Shown here piece by piece: positions 21,500 to 33,864 of a stretch of DNA of 64,000 bases. Position 1 is the stretch's first letter; each line of letters starts with the position of its first letter. The stretch is from positions 38,469,375 through 38,533,374 of the forward strand of contig NC_080181.1 of NCBI RefSeq assembly GCF_950295315.1. The letters run 5' to 3'. Position numbers and translations under genes: made by a program. This DNA comes from Erinaceus europaeus (taxonomy: Eukaryota; Chordata; Mammalia; Eulipotyphla; Erinaceidae). Below the pieces are notes generated by a model. That model was given only the letters and a program-made list of their open reading frames with translations, was not told where the DNA came from and made no database searches.

Positions 21500-22600
21500 T
21501 TTTAAAATTATTATTTATAAAAAGGAAACACTGACAAAGCCATAGGATAAGGAATACAACTCCATACAATTCCCACCATCAGAACTCCATATCCTATCTC
21601 CTCCTTTGATTGCTTTCTTATTCTTTAACTCTCTGGGAGTATGGACCCAAGGTCATTGTGGGATGCAGCAGGGGAAGGTTGCACTTCTGTACTTGCTTCC
21701 CCATTGAACATGGGCATTGACAAGTCTATCCATACTCCCGGCCTGTCTTTCTCTTTCCTTAGTGGGTTGGGGTTCTGGGGAATTGGAGCACCAGGACACA
21801 TTGGTGGGGTTGTCTATCCAGAGAAGTCTGGTTGGCATCATACTAGCATCTGGAACCTGGTAGCTGAAAAGAGAGTTAACATATAAAGCCAAACAAGTTG
21901 TTGACTAATCATGAATTTAAAGGCTGGATGAAGTGCAGATGAAGAGTTGGGTGAGGGTCTCTGTTCTGTAGATAGCTATTAGGCATATTTTAGTTATTAT
22001 TCCTAAGGGCCTGTGGCTATACTACTTTTTTTTCTTTTTTTTCCCCCTGAGCCTAAAATCTGATATGCAGGTGGATCCTAGTTATTTCCTGGGGAGATGA
22101 TGTCATGGCTGGAAAAAGGACCAGAAAGCTGGATCAGGGAAGAGAGTAGTTCCCTAATATAGGAAAGGTGTATATATATATATATATGTGTATATATATA
22201 TGTGTGTGTATATATATATGTGTATATATATATATGTGTGTATATATATATATATATTATTGACTGTAAATCCCATCAATTTGATCTGATCTGGGTACCA
22301 TATTCAGCTTAGGAGTCTATGTGACCTCTGCATCCCTTTAGATCTGAGCTCACATTCTGTGGTCATGAGTAGGAACATTCCAAGCTGCCCCAATATCGAC
22401 CCATCTTCTTCAGGTGTAGCACAGAGTATGTTGTCCAGCCTCCCTTCAGAGGATGGAACATTCTCTACCGTTGTTGATCCAAGTTGAGGTCAAGGTCCTA
22501 TGGGGGTCCCACAAAGGGGTCTATTTTGTTGTTCATGATAGACATGACCAGTAACCATGGAGAGAGGGATTTATTCGAGGTCTAGGTCCATCAAATTCCA
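21500..22600 (-). mobile_element. second L1 3'UTR copy, minus
   Basis: Another independent copy of the terminal L1 3'UTR block directly upstream of the previous element. It includes a microsatellite at 22170-22258. Confidence 0.8.
22170..22258. repeat. (TA)n/(TG)n microsatellite
   Basis: Alternating TATATA and TGTGTG runs inside the L1 3'UTR. Confidence 0.95.
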
Positions 22601-22940
22601 AAGTAAAATGCTCTTTCAACTCTTGCTTAAATTCTTGTAGAGTTCTCATAAACTTTCTATAGTTTGTCTCTGATAGATTCCCTATATGTGGAATCTCTTG
22701 ATTTTGTCCGATTTGCTTCTTTCTGTTGTGGCATATTGTTTAACTGTCTACCTCTTTGTTTCGAATGTATAGTGTTGGTTATTGCTGACCAGTAAGTGGT
22801 GGTGTTGTGGTCTTTGCTTTCCACTTATTTGTATAATTTGTGACAGTGGGTGGGGGCAGGGAGTTTTTGGCTTATCTGTGCGCTGAGTTTTATGCCTTAT
22901 GACTAAGCAAAAACAAAAGAAAACACTCACAAAAAAATAA
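22600..22940. other. unassigned sequence
   Basis: Possibly L1-derived, similar in style to 21430-21490. No firm assignment. Confidence 0.35.
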
Positions 22941-22945
22941 ATTAA

Positions 22946-22951
22946 TAGTAA

Positions 22952-22990
<39 letters not shown>
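22946..22990. repeat. (TAG)n microsatellite
   Basis: About 14 TAG triplets in tandem with one variant (TAA) at the left edge. Confidence 0.95.
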
Positions 22991-24407
22991 CCTGAGTCAA
23001 AGATGAAGAGGTTTTAAGCTCCAGTTTCTTTTCTTTTTTTTTCTTTTTTTCTGTATTTAATTTTCTCTTTTTTTTTAATTTAAGAAAGGATTAATTAACA
23101 AAACCATAGGGTAGGAAGGGTACAACTCCACACAATTCCCACCACCCAATCTCCATATCCCACCCCCTCCCCTGATAGCTTTCCCATTCTATATTCCTCT
23201 GGGAGCATGGACCCAGGGTCATTGTGGGTTGCAGAAGGTAGAAGGTCTGGCTTCTGTAATTGCTTCCCCGCTGAACATGGGCGTTGACTGGTCGGTCCAT
23301 ACTCCCAGTCTGCCACTCTCTTTCCCTAGTAGGGTGTGTCTCTGGGGAAGCTGAGCTCCAGGACACAATGGTGGGGTCTTTAATCCAGGGAAGCTTGGCC
23401 AGCATCCTGATGGCATCTGGAACCTGGTGACTGAAAAGAGATTTAACATACGAAGCCAAACAAATTGTTGACCAATCATGGACCCAAAGCTTGGGACAGT
23501 GGAGAGGAAGTGTTAGGGAGGTACTCACTGCAAACTCTAGTGTACTTCTGCTTTCAGGTATATATTTTGCAATAGTTTATGGATACATGTGAAGATATGC
23601 TCTATCTCACAGAAACTGGTGTATATCTAGGTTTTGGGACTTTGTTAGAAAGTGAACCACCTGAGATGAAATTAAAGTATACTATGAAAGGAAAGGTCTC
23701 ACCCGAGTAATGAAGCTGAAGGGTTGTCATTCCACACGTGAAGTCTCTGGACACAGTCTGAAGTGAAGCATGTTAAGGTGGCAATCGTTGCGTTGGTTAG
23801 GTTGTGATCGGCGGATCCAATATTATTTGATATGGATTGGGAGAAGCATACGGGAAAGTGGGCCCTATCCAAGGGTTCCAGGACTGGGGGAAGTAGGGGC
23901 TCTATAGTGGAGATGTGAGGATCCTGCTGTCTTAGGGTTCAAAAGACAATCGATAGTTAATGTTATCATCACATTATTTGGTAATTGGGTTAATTTTGAA
24001 AAGTCCTTTTGTTAGGGTTTGCTGTACAGTATCCAATATGTTCTATATAGCTGTGCTATTGGTTGCTTTTGATCTACTTGACTAGGCTTTTGAGAGAGTA
24101 CGCATATCACACAGCCAATATATATTAAAAAGATTCAGTTTGTGTTTTGAACAACTTTGAGATATACAAATGATTTTCCCCCTCTCATATTAATTAACTA
24201 GTGATTTATATGTCTACATTTTGCTAGGAGTGTACATAAACACCATTCCCACCACCAAAAGACTGTGACCCATCCCTCCCACCCACTCCCAACCCCCATT
24301 GGCCCAGGAAAATGCATGTCTACCCCTCACCACAAGGTTTTTATTTTGGTGCCTTACTTACAATTTGGTCAGGTCCTGCTTTTAGTTTCCCTTTCAGATC
24401 TTCTTAG

Positions 24408-27400
24408 TCAACTTCTGTTGATGAGTGGGATCATCCCATACTCATCTTTATCTTTCTGACTTATTTCACTTAACATAATTCCTTCTAGCTCTGTCCAAGA
24501 TGGATCAGAGAAGGTGGGTTCATTGTTCTTGATAGCTGCATAGTTTTCCATTGTGTATATATACCACAGCTTTCTCAGCCACTCATCTGTTGTTGGGCAC
24601 CTGGGTTGCTTCCAGGTTTTACCTATTATGAATTGTGCTGCTATGAACATAGGAGTACACACCTCTTTTTGGTTGGGTGTTATGGAGTCCTTGGGGTATA
24701 ACCCCAGGAGAGGAATTACTGGATCATATGGAAGGTCCATGTCTAGCTTTGTGAGAGTTTTCCAGACTGCTCTCCACAGAGGCTGTACCAATTTACATTC
24801 CCACCAGCAATGTAATAGGGTTCCTCTGTCCCCACAACCTCTCCAGCATTTGTTGCTGCTGTTCTTTTTGATGTATGCCATTCTTACAGGAGTGAGGAGG
24901 TATCTTATTGTTGTCTTAATTTGCTTTTCTCTGACAATCAGTGACCTAGAGCAGTTTTTCATGTTTGTTAGCATTTTGGATCTCCTCTGAGGTGAATGTT
25001 TTGTTCATATTCTCTTCCCATTTTTGGATGGGGTCATTTGCTTTTTTGGTGCTAAGTTTGCTGAGCTCTTTATATATTTTGGTGATTAGTTTCTTGTCTG
25101 ATGTATGGCATGTGAAGATCTCCCATTCTGTGAGGGTTCTCTTTGATTGTTTAATAGTTTCTTTGGATGTACAGAAGCTTTTCAATTTGATGAGGTCCCT
25201 TTGGTTTGTTTCTGCTTTAATCTTCCATGCAATTGGGTTTAATTCATCAAAGATGTCCTTGAGGTGTAGGTGGGAAAGTGTTTTACCAATGTTTTCCTCT
25301 AAGTATTTGATTGTTTCTGGTCTGACATCTAGGTCTTTGATCCATTTGGAGTTGATTTTTGTTTCTGATGAGATAAAGTGGTTCAATTTCATTCTTCTGC
25401 ATGTTACAACCCAGTTTTCCCAGCACCATTTACTGAAGAGAGCCTTCTTTTTCCATTTAATCTTTTGGGCCCCCTTATCAAAGATTAGATGTCCATAGGT
25501 GTGGGGATTTATTACTGGGATTTCAATTCTGTTCCACTGGTCTGTGTGCCTATTTTTGTTCCAGTACCATTCTGTTTTGATGATGATGGCTTTATAATAT
25601 AGTTTAAGGTCTGGGAGTGTGATGCCTCCATTTCTGTTTCTTTTCCTCAAGATGTTTTTGGCAATTCTAGGTGTTTTCAGGTTCCAGATAAATGATTGTA
25701 GTGTTTGTTCTATTCTCTTAAAGAAGCTTGGTGGAACTTTGATTGGTATTGCATTAAATTTGTGTATGGCTCTGGGGAGAATATTCATTTTGATGATATT
25801 TATTCTTCCAATCCATGAGCATGGGATATCTTTCCATGTCTTGGTATCAGTTTCCATTTCCTTGAGTAGCGACTCATAGTTTTCAGTATATAAGTCTTTC
25901 ACTTCTTTAGTCAACTTTATTCCTAGGTATTTGATTGATTATGCTGAAACAGTAAATGGGAGTGATTTCTGGATGTCTTCTTCTTCAGATTTAGTGTTTG
26001 TATAAAGAAATACCACTGATTTTTGTACATTGATTTTGTAGCCTGATACCTTGCTATATTGCCTAATAACTTCCAGTAATTTTCTGCTGGATTCTTTAGG
26101 TTTTTCTATGTATACTATCATATCATCTGCAAATAGTGAGAGCTTGACTTCTTCCCTTCCAATCTGTATTCCTTTGATTTCTTTCTCTTGCCTGATTGCT
26201 ATGGCAAGAACATCCAATACTATGTTGAAGAGTAATGGTGACAGTGGACAGCCCTGTCTAGTTCCTGAACTGAGGGGGAATGCTTTCAGCTTCTGTCCAT
26301 TGAGTATGATGCTGGCTGTAGGTTTGCTATATATAGACACCACTATCTTGAGGAATTTCTCATCTGTTCCCATTTTTTGTAGAATTTTGAGCATGAATGG
26401 GTGTTGGATTTTGTCAAAGGCTTTCTCTGCATCTATTGAGATAATCATGTTGTTTTTGGCTTTGCTTTTATTGATGTGGTGAATGACATTGATTGACTTA
26501 CGGATGTTGAATCAGCCTTGCATTCCTGGGATGAATCCGACTTGGTGGTTTTCCTTTTTTGTTCTGTCCTTATCAGCTTTTGGTATCAGGGTGATGTTGG
26601 CTTCATAGTACGTGGAAGGGAGTATTCCTGTTTCTTCAATCTTATGGAAAAACTTAAGAAGTATGGGTACTGTTTCCTCAAAGTTTTGTAGAATTCATTT
26701 GTGAAGCCGTCTGGTCCAGGATTTTTGTTGTTGGGAGATTCTTAATAATGGTTTCAGTTTCTTTGTGATTGGTGGATTTAGATTTTATACTTCTTCTTGG
26801 TTCAGTTTTGGAAGGGCATATGCTTCTAGGAATTGTTCCATTTCTTCCAGATTCTCTAGCTTGGTGGAGTATAGGTCTGTATAGAAGTTTCGCAGGACTC
26901 TCTGGATTTCTGTGGTGTCAGTTATGATAGCTCCTCCATCGTTTACAATACTATTAATTTGAGTCATCTCTCTTTTTGTTTGGTGAGTCTGGCTAAGAGT
27001 TTGTCAATTTTGTTTAATCTTTCAAAGAACCAACATTTGGCTTCATTGATCTTTTGTATGGTTCTTTTATTTTTGATGTTGTTTATTTCTGCTCTAACTT
27101 TAGTGATTTCTGTCCTTCTGGTTGCTTTTGGGTTCCTTTGTTCCTCTTCCTCTAAGTCCTTGAGGTGTGCAGTAAGGTCCTTCATTTGAGCTTCTACTTG
27201 GTGTTTAATATGTGATTGTATGGCTATAAGTTTCCCTCTCAGTACTGCTTTAGCTGTGTCCCAAATATTTTGATAGGTTGTGTATTCATTTTCATTTGTT
27301 TCCAGGAACATTTGAATTTCTTGCTTGAGTGAGTCTCTGACCCAGTGGTTCTTAAGGAGTATGTTGTTTAGTTTCCAAATTCTGTGACTTTTAATAATTT

Positions 27401-28120
27401 TCTGTTTGTTGTTAAATCTTAGTTTTACTCCACTGTGGTTTGAAAAGATACTTGGGATGATTTCAATGCTCTTGAATTTATTGATGCTGTCTTTGTGGCC
27501 TAACATGTGGTCTATCCTTGAGTATGTGTTTTGTGGATTTGAAAAGAATGTGTATTCCAGTTTTTTGGGGTGAAGGACTCTGAAAATGTCCAAGAGGTCT
27601 AGTCTGTCAATCTCTTCATTCAATTCTCTGGTATCTTTATTGTTTCTCTGCTTTGTTGATCTGTATAAGTGTGAGAGTGGGGTATTGAAGTCTCCCACTA
27701 TTATTGTATTACTATTGATGTATTTTTGAAATTCTTTAAGTAGGTGCTTGATGTATTTAGATGGTCCCTCATTGGGTGCACAGATATTAATAATTGTTAA
27801 GTCTTCTTGGCTGATCGATCCACTAATCATTATGTAATGTCCTTGCCTATCTTTTATTACTTTATTTAATTTAAAATCTATTGTGTCTGAGATGAGAATG
27901 GCTGTTCCTGCCCTTTTTTGTGGTCCGTTAGCCTGTATGATAGTTTTCCATCCTTTCACTTTAAGTCTGTGTTTATCTTGTTGTGACAATGGGATTCTTG
28001 CAAGCAGCATATGGTTGGGTTATGTTTTCTGATCCATCCCCCCACCCTGTTCCTTTTGATGGGTGAGTTTAAGCCATTGTCGTTTATTGATATTATGGAT
28101 TTAATGTATTGTAGTGCCAT
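24408..28120 (-). pseudogene. L1 ORF2 (endonuclease-reverse transcriptase), broken
   Basis: ORF2 of the full-length minus-strand L1. The start codon is at 28120 (MALQYIKSIISI). The conserved QETH of the endonuclease reads QESH and then shifts frame. Long surviving pieces: 26964-28010 (rest of endonuclease, with GDFNTPLS and RIDHMLG), 25939-26448 (RT, with FADDMIVY), 24946-25914 (thumb) and 24408-24974 (C-terminus with an intact CWRGCG...HCWWEC zinc motif). Several frameshifts and stops separate them. Confidence 0.9.
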
Positions 28121-28179
28121 TGTTCAAAAAAAATTTTGTTCGCTCTGATATATTGCAAGTATTATAGTGATGTTCTTGT

Positions 28180-29098
28180 TTATAAGATGTCTTTTAGAAC
28201 CTCTTTCAGGGCCGCCTTGGTGATGGTTGCCTCCTTTAACTGTTGTTTGTCTAAGAAGGTTTTGATCCCTCCATCTAGTTATAATGAAAGTCTAGCAGGA
28301 TATATTATCCTTGGTTGAAACCCTTTTTCATTCAGGGCTCGATAGATATCTTGCCATTCTCTTCTGGCTTTAGAGTTTGAGTGGAGATGTCTGCAGATAA
28401 TTTTATGGGTTTTCCCTTGTATGTGACTTTTTGTTTCTCTTTTGCAGCCTTTAGGATCCTTTCTTTATCCTTACTTCTTCTCATTATGACTATGATGTGT
28501 CTTGGTGTCTTCAGGTCTGGGTTGATTCTGTTTGGTACTCTCTGGGCCTCTTGAATCTTGATGTCCTTTCTGTTATTCAGGTCTGGGAAGTTTTCTTCTA
28601 TTATTTCCTCTAGAATGTTTGCTTCCCCTTCCTCTCTTTCTTCCTCTATAATTGCAGGCCAATTATACGAATGTTACTTCTTTTGAGATCATCCCATACG
28701 TCTCTGTTGTTGTTTTCAGTGTCTCTCAATCTCTTTTTAAGCTCTTTCATCTCTTTCTTTGTTTTCTCTAACTCATCCTCTGTCTGGCTAATTTTGTTTT
28801 CTGCTTCTGTTAGTCTGCTTTCCCTTGCCTCTGCTTCTTTCTTCATTACAGCTATTTCAGTTCTCAGTTCTTTAATTGACTCAAGATAATCAGTATTTTC
28901 CTTGGGGGTCTCAACAGTTGTTTCCCTAATACAGCCATTCCTTTCCTCCAATGTTGTTTTCATTTTTGTGATTATTAAGTTTATTATTGCTTGCATACTT
29001 TTCTTATCTATGGTTACTTCTGGCTGATTTGTAGTTTCTTCTGGGCTCTTGTCTTCATTCATTGGAGTAGCAGTTTTATTTGTTTTTGATCTACCCAT
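28180..29098 (-). pseudogene. L1 ORF1 (RNA-binding protein), broken
   Basis: Starts MGRSKTNKTATPMNED at 29098. The first 150 codons contain the heptad-rich coiled coil and the start of the RNA-recognition motif (NIRIIGL), then the frame ends. The rest of the RRM and C-terminal domain follow in another frame down to a stop near 28180. The same N-terminus is present at 6525 in the 3'-truncated L1, so they are the same subfamily. Confidence 0.85.
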
Positions 29099-30692
29099 TT
29101 TTTGATTTATGTGTTTCTTTTTTTTTTATATGCTCTGTTGTTCCTCAGTTGTTGTGTCTTGAGTGCAGGCAACACTGTATTAAATACCTTTATGACAATT
29201 GCACTCACCAACCTCAGGAATTACAGTAGCAACTGAAGCAAGTATTGAGGCAGTTTAATCTTTACCAATTAGCCAAACAATTTCTCCAGTCCGTGAAAAA
29301 ATAGTAACCAAATCCTAGTGAAGAAGAAAGAGAAAAGAAAGAAGGGATAGCAAGAATAGACATTTATGCAAATCTACTATCCACTGTATATTCTAGGGAT
29401 AACAAGAGGGGAAAGGAAAGTAGAGCATAGATACACACATAGAGAGTCCACTCTGAGTCAGACTTCTTCCCCAAAATAATTTACAAATTTGAAAGGCAAA
29501 GAAGAAGGAAGGAAGAAGTGTATGACAAAAAAAAAAGAAAAAGAAAGAAGAGACAAGAGAAAGAAAAGGGAAAAGATAATAAAAAGAGCTGTAATTAAAG
29601 AGCAGTGAAAGGAAAAGTTTTATTTATTACTTCATTGTTAATTTAATTTAATTTAATTTTTTTGATTAGCTAAGAGGGGGAGGGAGGGGAGAGTCTGCAT
29701 AGGAGGTAGAATTAAGGAGATAAGTTCCACAATAGATAAGATGCTCACTACTCTAGCACTGAAATATATGCTAAGAGTTAATTCTGATCAACCTAAAGGG
29801 GGGGGAGATATATGCCTTTATATAATATTAATAGTAAAATAGAGCAGTGTAAAAAAATAAAATAAAAACTCTGTCCCAGATTACCTCAATCCTTGTGTTT
29901 AGAGGCAGCTGATTGTTAAGAATGAGAAAAAAAAAAAAAACCTCAGGACTAGACAAGGATAGCTGAAATACACAGTTATGCAAATCTACTTTCCACTCTA
30001 TATTCTAGGGGGAGCTAAAGGAGGAAGGGAAGTTGAGCATAGACACTTGCAGTGAGAGTCCACACTGAGTCAGATTCTTTCCCAAAATAATTCCCAAATT
30101 TGTATCAGTGAATTCAAAAAAGCACACTGTTTTGTGGTGTGCGGGCCTGGGGCTGTGGCTTTGGAAGCTGTAGGATTAAGGAAGAAAGGATGACAAGAAT
30201 GAGAAAAAGAAAAAAAAAGAGAGATAGTGAAAAGAAAAAGATAAGAAAAAGAACAGTCATAAAAGCAGTGAAAGAAAAGGTTTTTTAAAAATTTATTTAT
30301 TTTTAATTATTTAATTGGCTATGTGGGGTGAGGTGGGGGGGGTTGGCTGCTTAGAAAGAAAAAAGGCCAGTGGTTTCAGAAGGGTATAGACTTAGAATGA
30401 ATGATACTCCTTGGTGGGACAGGAATTTGGTAAAGAAAGAAGCTCCTAGGAGCTGTTCCCCAGGGACTGGTTATGGGGGGTGGGGAGGTATGCTTAAAAA
30501 TTAAAAGGAATAAAATTTTTTCCCCTTTTTTCCTACTCTAATTCTTTACCCAAATTAAGTTACCTCCTTGGTGTCACCGTTAGGACCCCTTATTGACTGG
30601 CCTACTAAAGGCAGAAAATCCTACCGTTTCCAGGAGATGTGGTCAGAGCTCAAGCCACTAGCAGCTTCTCAGTCCGCCATCTTCCAGGAACC
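29099..30692 (-). promoter_or_regulatory. L1 5'UTR with duplicated module
   Basis: About 1.6 kb. Two related modules each contain a TTTCACTGCTCTTT segment, a pyrimidine run, TTTTGGGGAAGAA, CTGACTCAGAGTGGACTC, CCTAGAATATACAGTGG and TTTGCATAACTGT (reversed on the plus strand), at about 29350-29640 and 29960-30290. By position it should carry the L1 promoter; this is inference. Confidence 0.7.
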
Positions 30693-30709
30693 CCAGTTTC
30701 TTTTCTTCT

Positions 30710-30985
30710 GGGCAATCTGATAACTGCTTTACTGTCCAAGATGGTGTGGGTCAGTGCTGATCGCCATCTGCCTATAACTTCGGTTTCCACCATATCTTCC
30801 AGCCCACTCCCGTTTCCCCAACAGCATGCACTGGCACCCACATGAGGCTGTGAACTTATTCAGCTGTATATTATGTGTCAAATTCGATCTCTTGCTCTGT
30901 AGATAGTTGTATGGGGAATGAATGCCTGATTCCAGCTACTCCATAAACCACTCCTCATAAAAGTCCACAATTAAAAAATTTCCAT
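30710..30985. other. unassigned sequence
   Basis: No recognisable feature in this short interval. Confidence 0.35.
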
Positions 30986-31005
30986 TATTAAGATGTCCAG
31001 TACAG

Positions 31006-31288
31006 GGAGTCCAGCGGTAGCACAGCAAGCTAAATTCATGTGGCCTGAAGTGCAAGGACCATCGTGGTAAGGATCCTAGTTCAAGCGCCTGGCTCCACAT
31101 CTGCAGTGGAGTCATTTAACGTGCAGTGAAACAGGTGTGCATTGTCTATCTTTCTCTCCCCCCTCTTTGTCTTCCCCTCCTCTCTCCAATTTCTTTCTGT
31201 CCTATCCAACAATGATAACATCAACAACAGCAATAATAATAAGTACAACAACAATAAAACAACAAGGGCAACAAAATGGAAAATATAT
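31006..31288 (+). repeat. tRNA-derived SINE
   Basis: Head TAGCACAGCAAGCTAAA, body, ACAACAACAATAAAACAAC tail. Imperfect duplications beginning AAGATGTCC near 30991 and 31294. Confidence 0.88.
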
Positions 31289-31319
31289 AAAAAAAGATGT
31301 CCTGTAGGGTTTGTTATCT

Positions 31320-31500
31320 TTAAGTAAAATCTGCTTTTTTATTCTTCCAGTGGCTTGCATATGTTTATTTTTCCATATGAAATACACTATCAACTTACCT
31401 ATTTCAATACAGTAGTTTATTAATATTTTTCTAGGGATAGTCTTATAATTGTGTATTATTACAGGAAAAATGAACATTTTATGAGGTTTATCCATTCTAC
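31320..31500 (-). mobile_element. probable ancient L1 fragment
   Basis: The minus-strand frame reads an L1-like 'FIWKNK...KKQILLKDN' stretch. Diverged, moderate confidence. Confidence 0.5.
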
Positions 31501-31504
31501 CTGA

Positions 31505-31702
31505 CCTAGGGCCCGTGTCTATTTATATTTAGTACAGGAGACTGTGTAACCTCTGCATCCCTGCCAGTCTGAGTTACATCCCATGGTCATAGCTATGCTT
31601 CAATTCTGACTTATAGTAGTGCCAGGGACTGAACCTGGAACCTCTAGTGCTTGAGGCACAAAAGTCCCTTTCATAACCATTGATGCTATTTCCCTGGTCC
31701 CA
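31505..31702 (-). repeat. L1 3'UTR scrap and old SINE, minus
   Basis: 31505-31580 resembles the L1 3'UTR (GTGTAACCTCTGCATCCCTG). 31600-31702 carries GTGCCAGGGACTGAACCTGG...GCTATTTCCCTGGTCCC, a reversed SINE of the second family. Confidence 0.6.
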
Positions 31703-31917
31703 GTTGAATTTTTTTAAATCAAACTACATTGTTAACAAAATTAGTACCCTATTCAGCATCACTGAAAATATTGGGCTTTCTCTATTTCTAATCGTGGAAA
31801 TGTACCTTGTGCTTCTCAATTAAGATGATAAGCTACATAAATCATGCACCAATTCCTATTGTCTAAGTTATATTTTGAATCAGTAAAGGGTGCTTGGTCA
31901 GATTCCTCCTTTAGAGT

Positions 31918-32011
31918 ATTTTGGTGCAGGATATTCACTAGTAAAGTGGGTAGCAGAGAAAAAAAAATTTCTCTACTACCCACTTTACTAGTGAATATCC
32001 TGCACCAAAAT
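31918..32011. repeat. near-perfect 44-bp inverted repeat (hairpin)
   Basis: The left arm 31918-31961 is the reverse complement of 31968-32011 with a single mismatch at 31954. A 6-nt A-only loop (31962-31967) separates them. It is not explained by any SINE or L1 here. Confidence 0.95.
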
Positions 32012-32080
32012 TCATTCGACCATGTTTTAGTTTCTTAATGAAATGTTGGATTTTATTGGTTGATATAAATCAGTTAGCTA

Positions 32081-32347
32081 GGAAGTCGGGTGGTAGGGCA
32101 GTGGGTTAAGTGCAAGTGGCACAAAGTGCAAGGACCTGCCATAAAGATCCCGGTTGGAGCCTCTGGCTCCCCATCTGCAAGGGAGTCACTTCACAAGCAG
32201 TGAAGCAGGTCTACAGGTGTCTTTCTTTCTCTCCCCCTCTCTGTCTTCCCCTCCTCTCTCCATTATTTCTGTCCTATCTAACAATGACGACATCAATAAC
32301 AACAACAATAACTACAACAACAATAAAAAGACAACAAGGGCACCAAA
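32081..32347 (+). repeat. tRNA-derived SINE
   Basis: Head GTGGTAGGGCAGTGGGTTAAG, TCCCGGTTGGAGCC, body, AACTACAACAACAATAAAA tail. Confidence 0.9.
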
Positions 32348-32359
32348 AAGCTAATTAAT

Positions 32360-32545
32360 TTTTGTCATCACTGAGGTTTCACCTCTCTGTGCCTACTAAA
32401 TATTTAAGATAGTAAGAGATTGAAGAAGAGGAGAGACACTACGATACAACCCCCCACCCCCCTCCCATAATAGGAGCTGGACTTGCGCCTGGGTCATGCA
32501 TATGGAAAAGAGCATTTTCCTGCGGCAGCTATTTTGCTAGCCCTA
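32360..32545 (-). repeat. old SINE, minus
   Basis: CACTGAGGTTTCACCTCTC tail, purine body, ACTTGCGCCTGGGTCATGC and TTTTGCTAGCCC head remnants. Confidence 0.55.
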
Positions 32546-32602
32546 TTTAATAATTTTGATGATAGTCATAGCAATGTTATTCTATAACTTTTTAATATAT
32601 TT

Positions 32603-32704
32603 AGTTCTAATCTTAGAAGCACATATACTAAAATTAGAACCCTATAGAGATTTGGATGGGTCCTGTACAAGGATGAACACAAATTAGTGAAGTATTCCAT
32701 ATTT
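32603..32704 (+). pseudogene. U6 snRNA retropseudogene
   Basis: Contains AGCACATATACTAAAATT, then GTCCTGTACAAGGATGA, CACAAATTAGTGAAG and ATTCCATATTT, which follow the U6 spliceosomal RNA in order over its whole length. Numerous substitutions, including in the ACAGAGA/catalytic region (CTATAGAGA and following), show a dead copy. U6 pseudogenes are typically spread by L1. Confidence 0.9.
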
Positions 32705-32709
32705 ATATG

Positions 32710-33235
32710 TGTATTTATTATACTTAAAGTTAGAAAATAATATATACTTGCTATATACTTGCTTCACTTGGAAACTTTACTGCATTAATAATTTTGTGAA
32801 AATTTTTATCTAAGCCTGGAACTAGTGGTTCTTTGAATGTGAAGTATAATTTCCTTTTAAAATGATTAGAGCATTCCTTTTAAAATGATTAGAGCATCTT
32901 AGTGCATTTTGGGAGTAATTTTATAATAACTTTCACTTTTTTTTTCCGACTAAGACTTTTCTTGCTAATGGGAGTCCATTTTAGTAAGTTAACTGTTCTA
33001 AGGAATTGCATTTCCTTTAAGGTCTACAAAGAGGTCTACAAAGTAATTTCTTATAATTAAAAAAGTGTAGGTTTATTTTGTCTGCTTTATTATTTCTTAC
33101 ATAAGGTTTTTGTTATTCTCTTGGCTTTTTTATTTTTATCTAGTAGATTTCCCTCTTTTATTACTTTTAAAATTAAATTTGAAAAAATGGTTTAAATTTA
33201 GTAGAACTCCTGTTTTATATTCTCTAGTTCATTAG
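32710..33235. other. unassigned sequence with a short tandem duplication
   Basis: AT-rich. A 23-bp unit ending TAAAATGATTAGAGC is tandemly duplicated at about 32849-32896. Nothing else recognised. Confidence 0.5.
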
Positions 33236-33236
33236 T

Positions 33237-33355
33237 TTTCACCTTTATTTATTTACTACCAGGGCACTGCTTAGCTCTGACTTATGGTGACATCATGGAC
33301 TGAACCTGAGACCTTCTGTGCCCCCATGCTATCAACCTTCTGCTGGTTCTAGCTC
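33237..33355 (-). repeat. second-family SINE fragment, minus
   Basis: TTTATTTATTTACTACCAGGGC, GACTGAACCTGAGACC and CTGGTTCTAGCTCCC. Confidence 0.55.
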
Positions 33356-33359
33356 CCTT

Positions 33360-33660
33360 ATTTTCTGCCCTAGTCTTTATTAAATTTTTAATTGTGTTTT
33401 TCCTTATATTATTTTTGTTCCTTTTGTATCTTTGTGTACAGGGCAATTTTTTATATTAGTTTTAATGTTTATTGACATGAATATTTAAACAAAAAATCCC
33501 ACTATAAATTCACTCTACAGCCTCTGATCTCAGTATTTTTGTTGTCATTATTTCCAAAATAACTGGAATTTTGGTTTGCATTTTCCATCTCCCTAAAAAC
33601 TTGTCTGATTAAAACTTTTCATCAACCAAATTTTCATGTAGATTGCCCTTTTTGTTTTTA
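33360..33660. other. unassigned AT-rich sequence
   Basis: May contain very old L1; no confident match. Confidence 0.3.
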
Positions 33661-33664
33661 AATT

Positions 33665-33863
33665 ATCATTATTTATTTATTTATTGGATAGGGTCAGTCA
33701 GAAAACTGAGAATAAAGAGGGAAATAGAGAGGGAAAGAGATAGAGACATGCCAGCAATATTACTTCAACACTTATGAAGGTGGGGGGGGTACTGAGGAGT
33801 TGAACCTATGTCTTTGTACATTGTAACATGTGTACTCAATGAGGTGCACCACCACTCGCCCCC
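33665..33863 (-). repeat. old SINE, minus
   Basis: TTTATTTATTTATTGGATAGGG, purine-rich body, GTACTCAATGAGGTGCACCACCACTCGCCCCC head remnant. Confidence 0.7.
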
Positions 33864-33864
33864 G

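Larger units (their letters stand above)
23036..30692 (-). mobile_element. full-length, decayed L1 (about 7.66 kb)
   Basis: One insertion on the minus strand, from its 5' start (CCTGGAAGATGGCGGACTG) at about 30692 to a T-rich end (reversed poly(A)) near 23036. A 15-bp duplication, CCAGTTTCTTTTCTT, flanks it at 23021-23035 and 30693-30707. The order is 5'UTR 29099-30692 (two related modules), ORF1 28180-29098, ORF2 24408-28120, and a 3'UTR of about 1.37 kb. Both ORFs are broken by frameshifts and stops, so it is not competent. Confidence 0.92.

Noticed and set aside
22946..22990. CRISPR-like array
   Set aside because: A plain trinucleotide microsatellite without spacers.
23036..30692. Active L1
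   Set aside because: ORF1 and ORF2 are each broken several times, and the endonuclease QETH region is altered and frameshifted.
32603..32704. Functional U6 snRNA gene
   Set aside because: Too many substitutions, including in the conserved catalytic region, and no upstream polymerase III elements that I can see.
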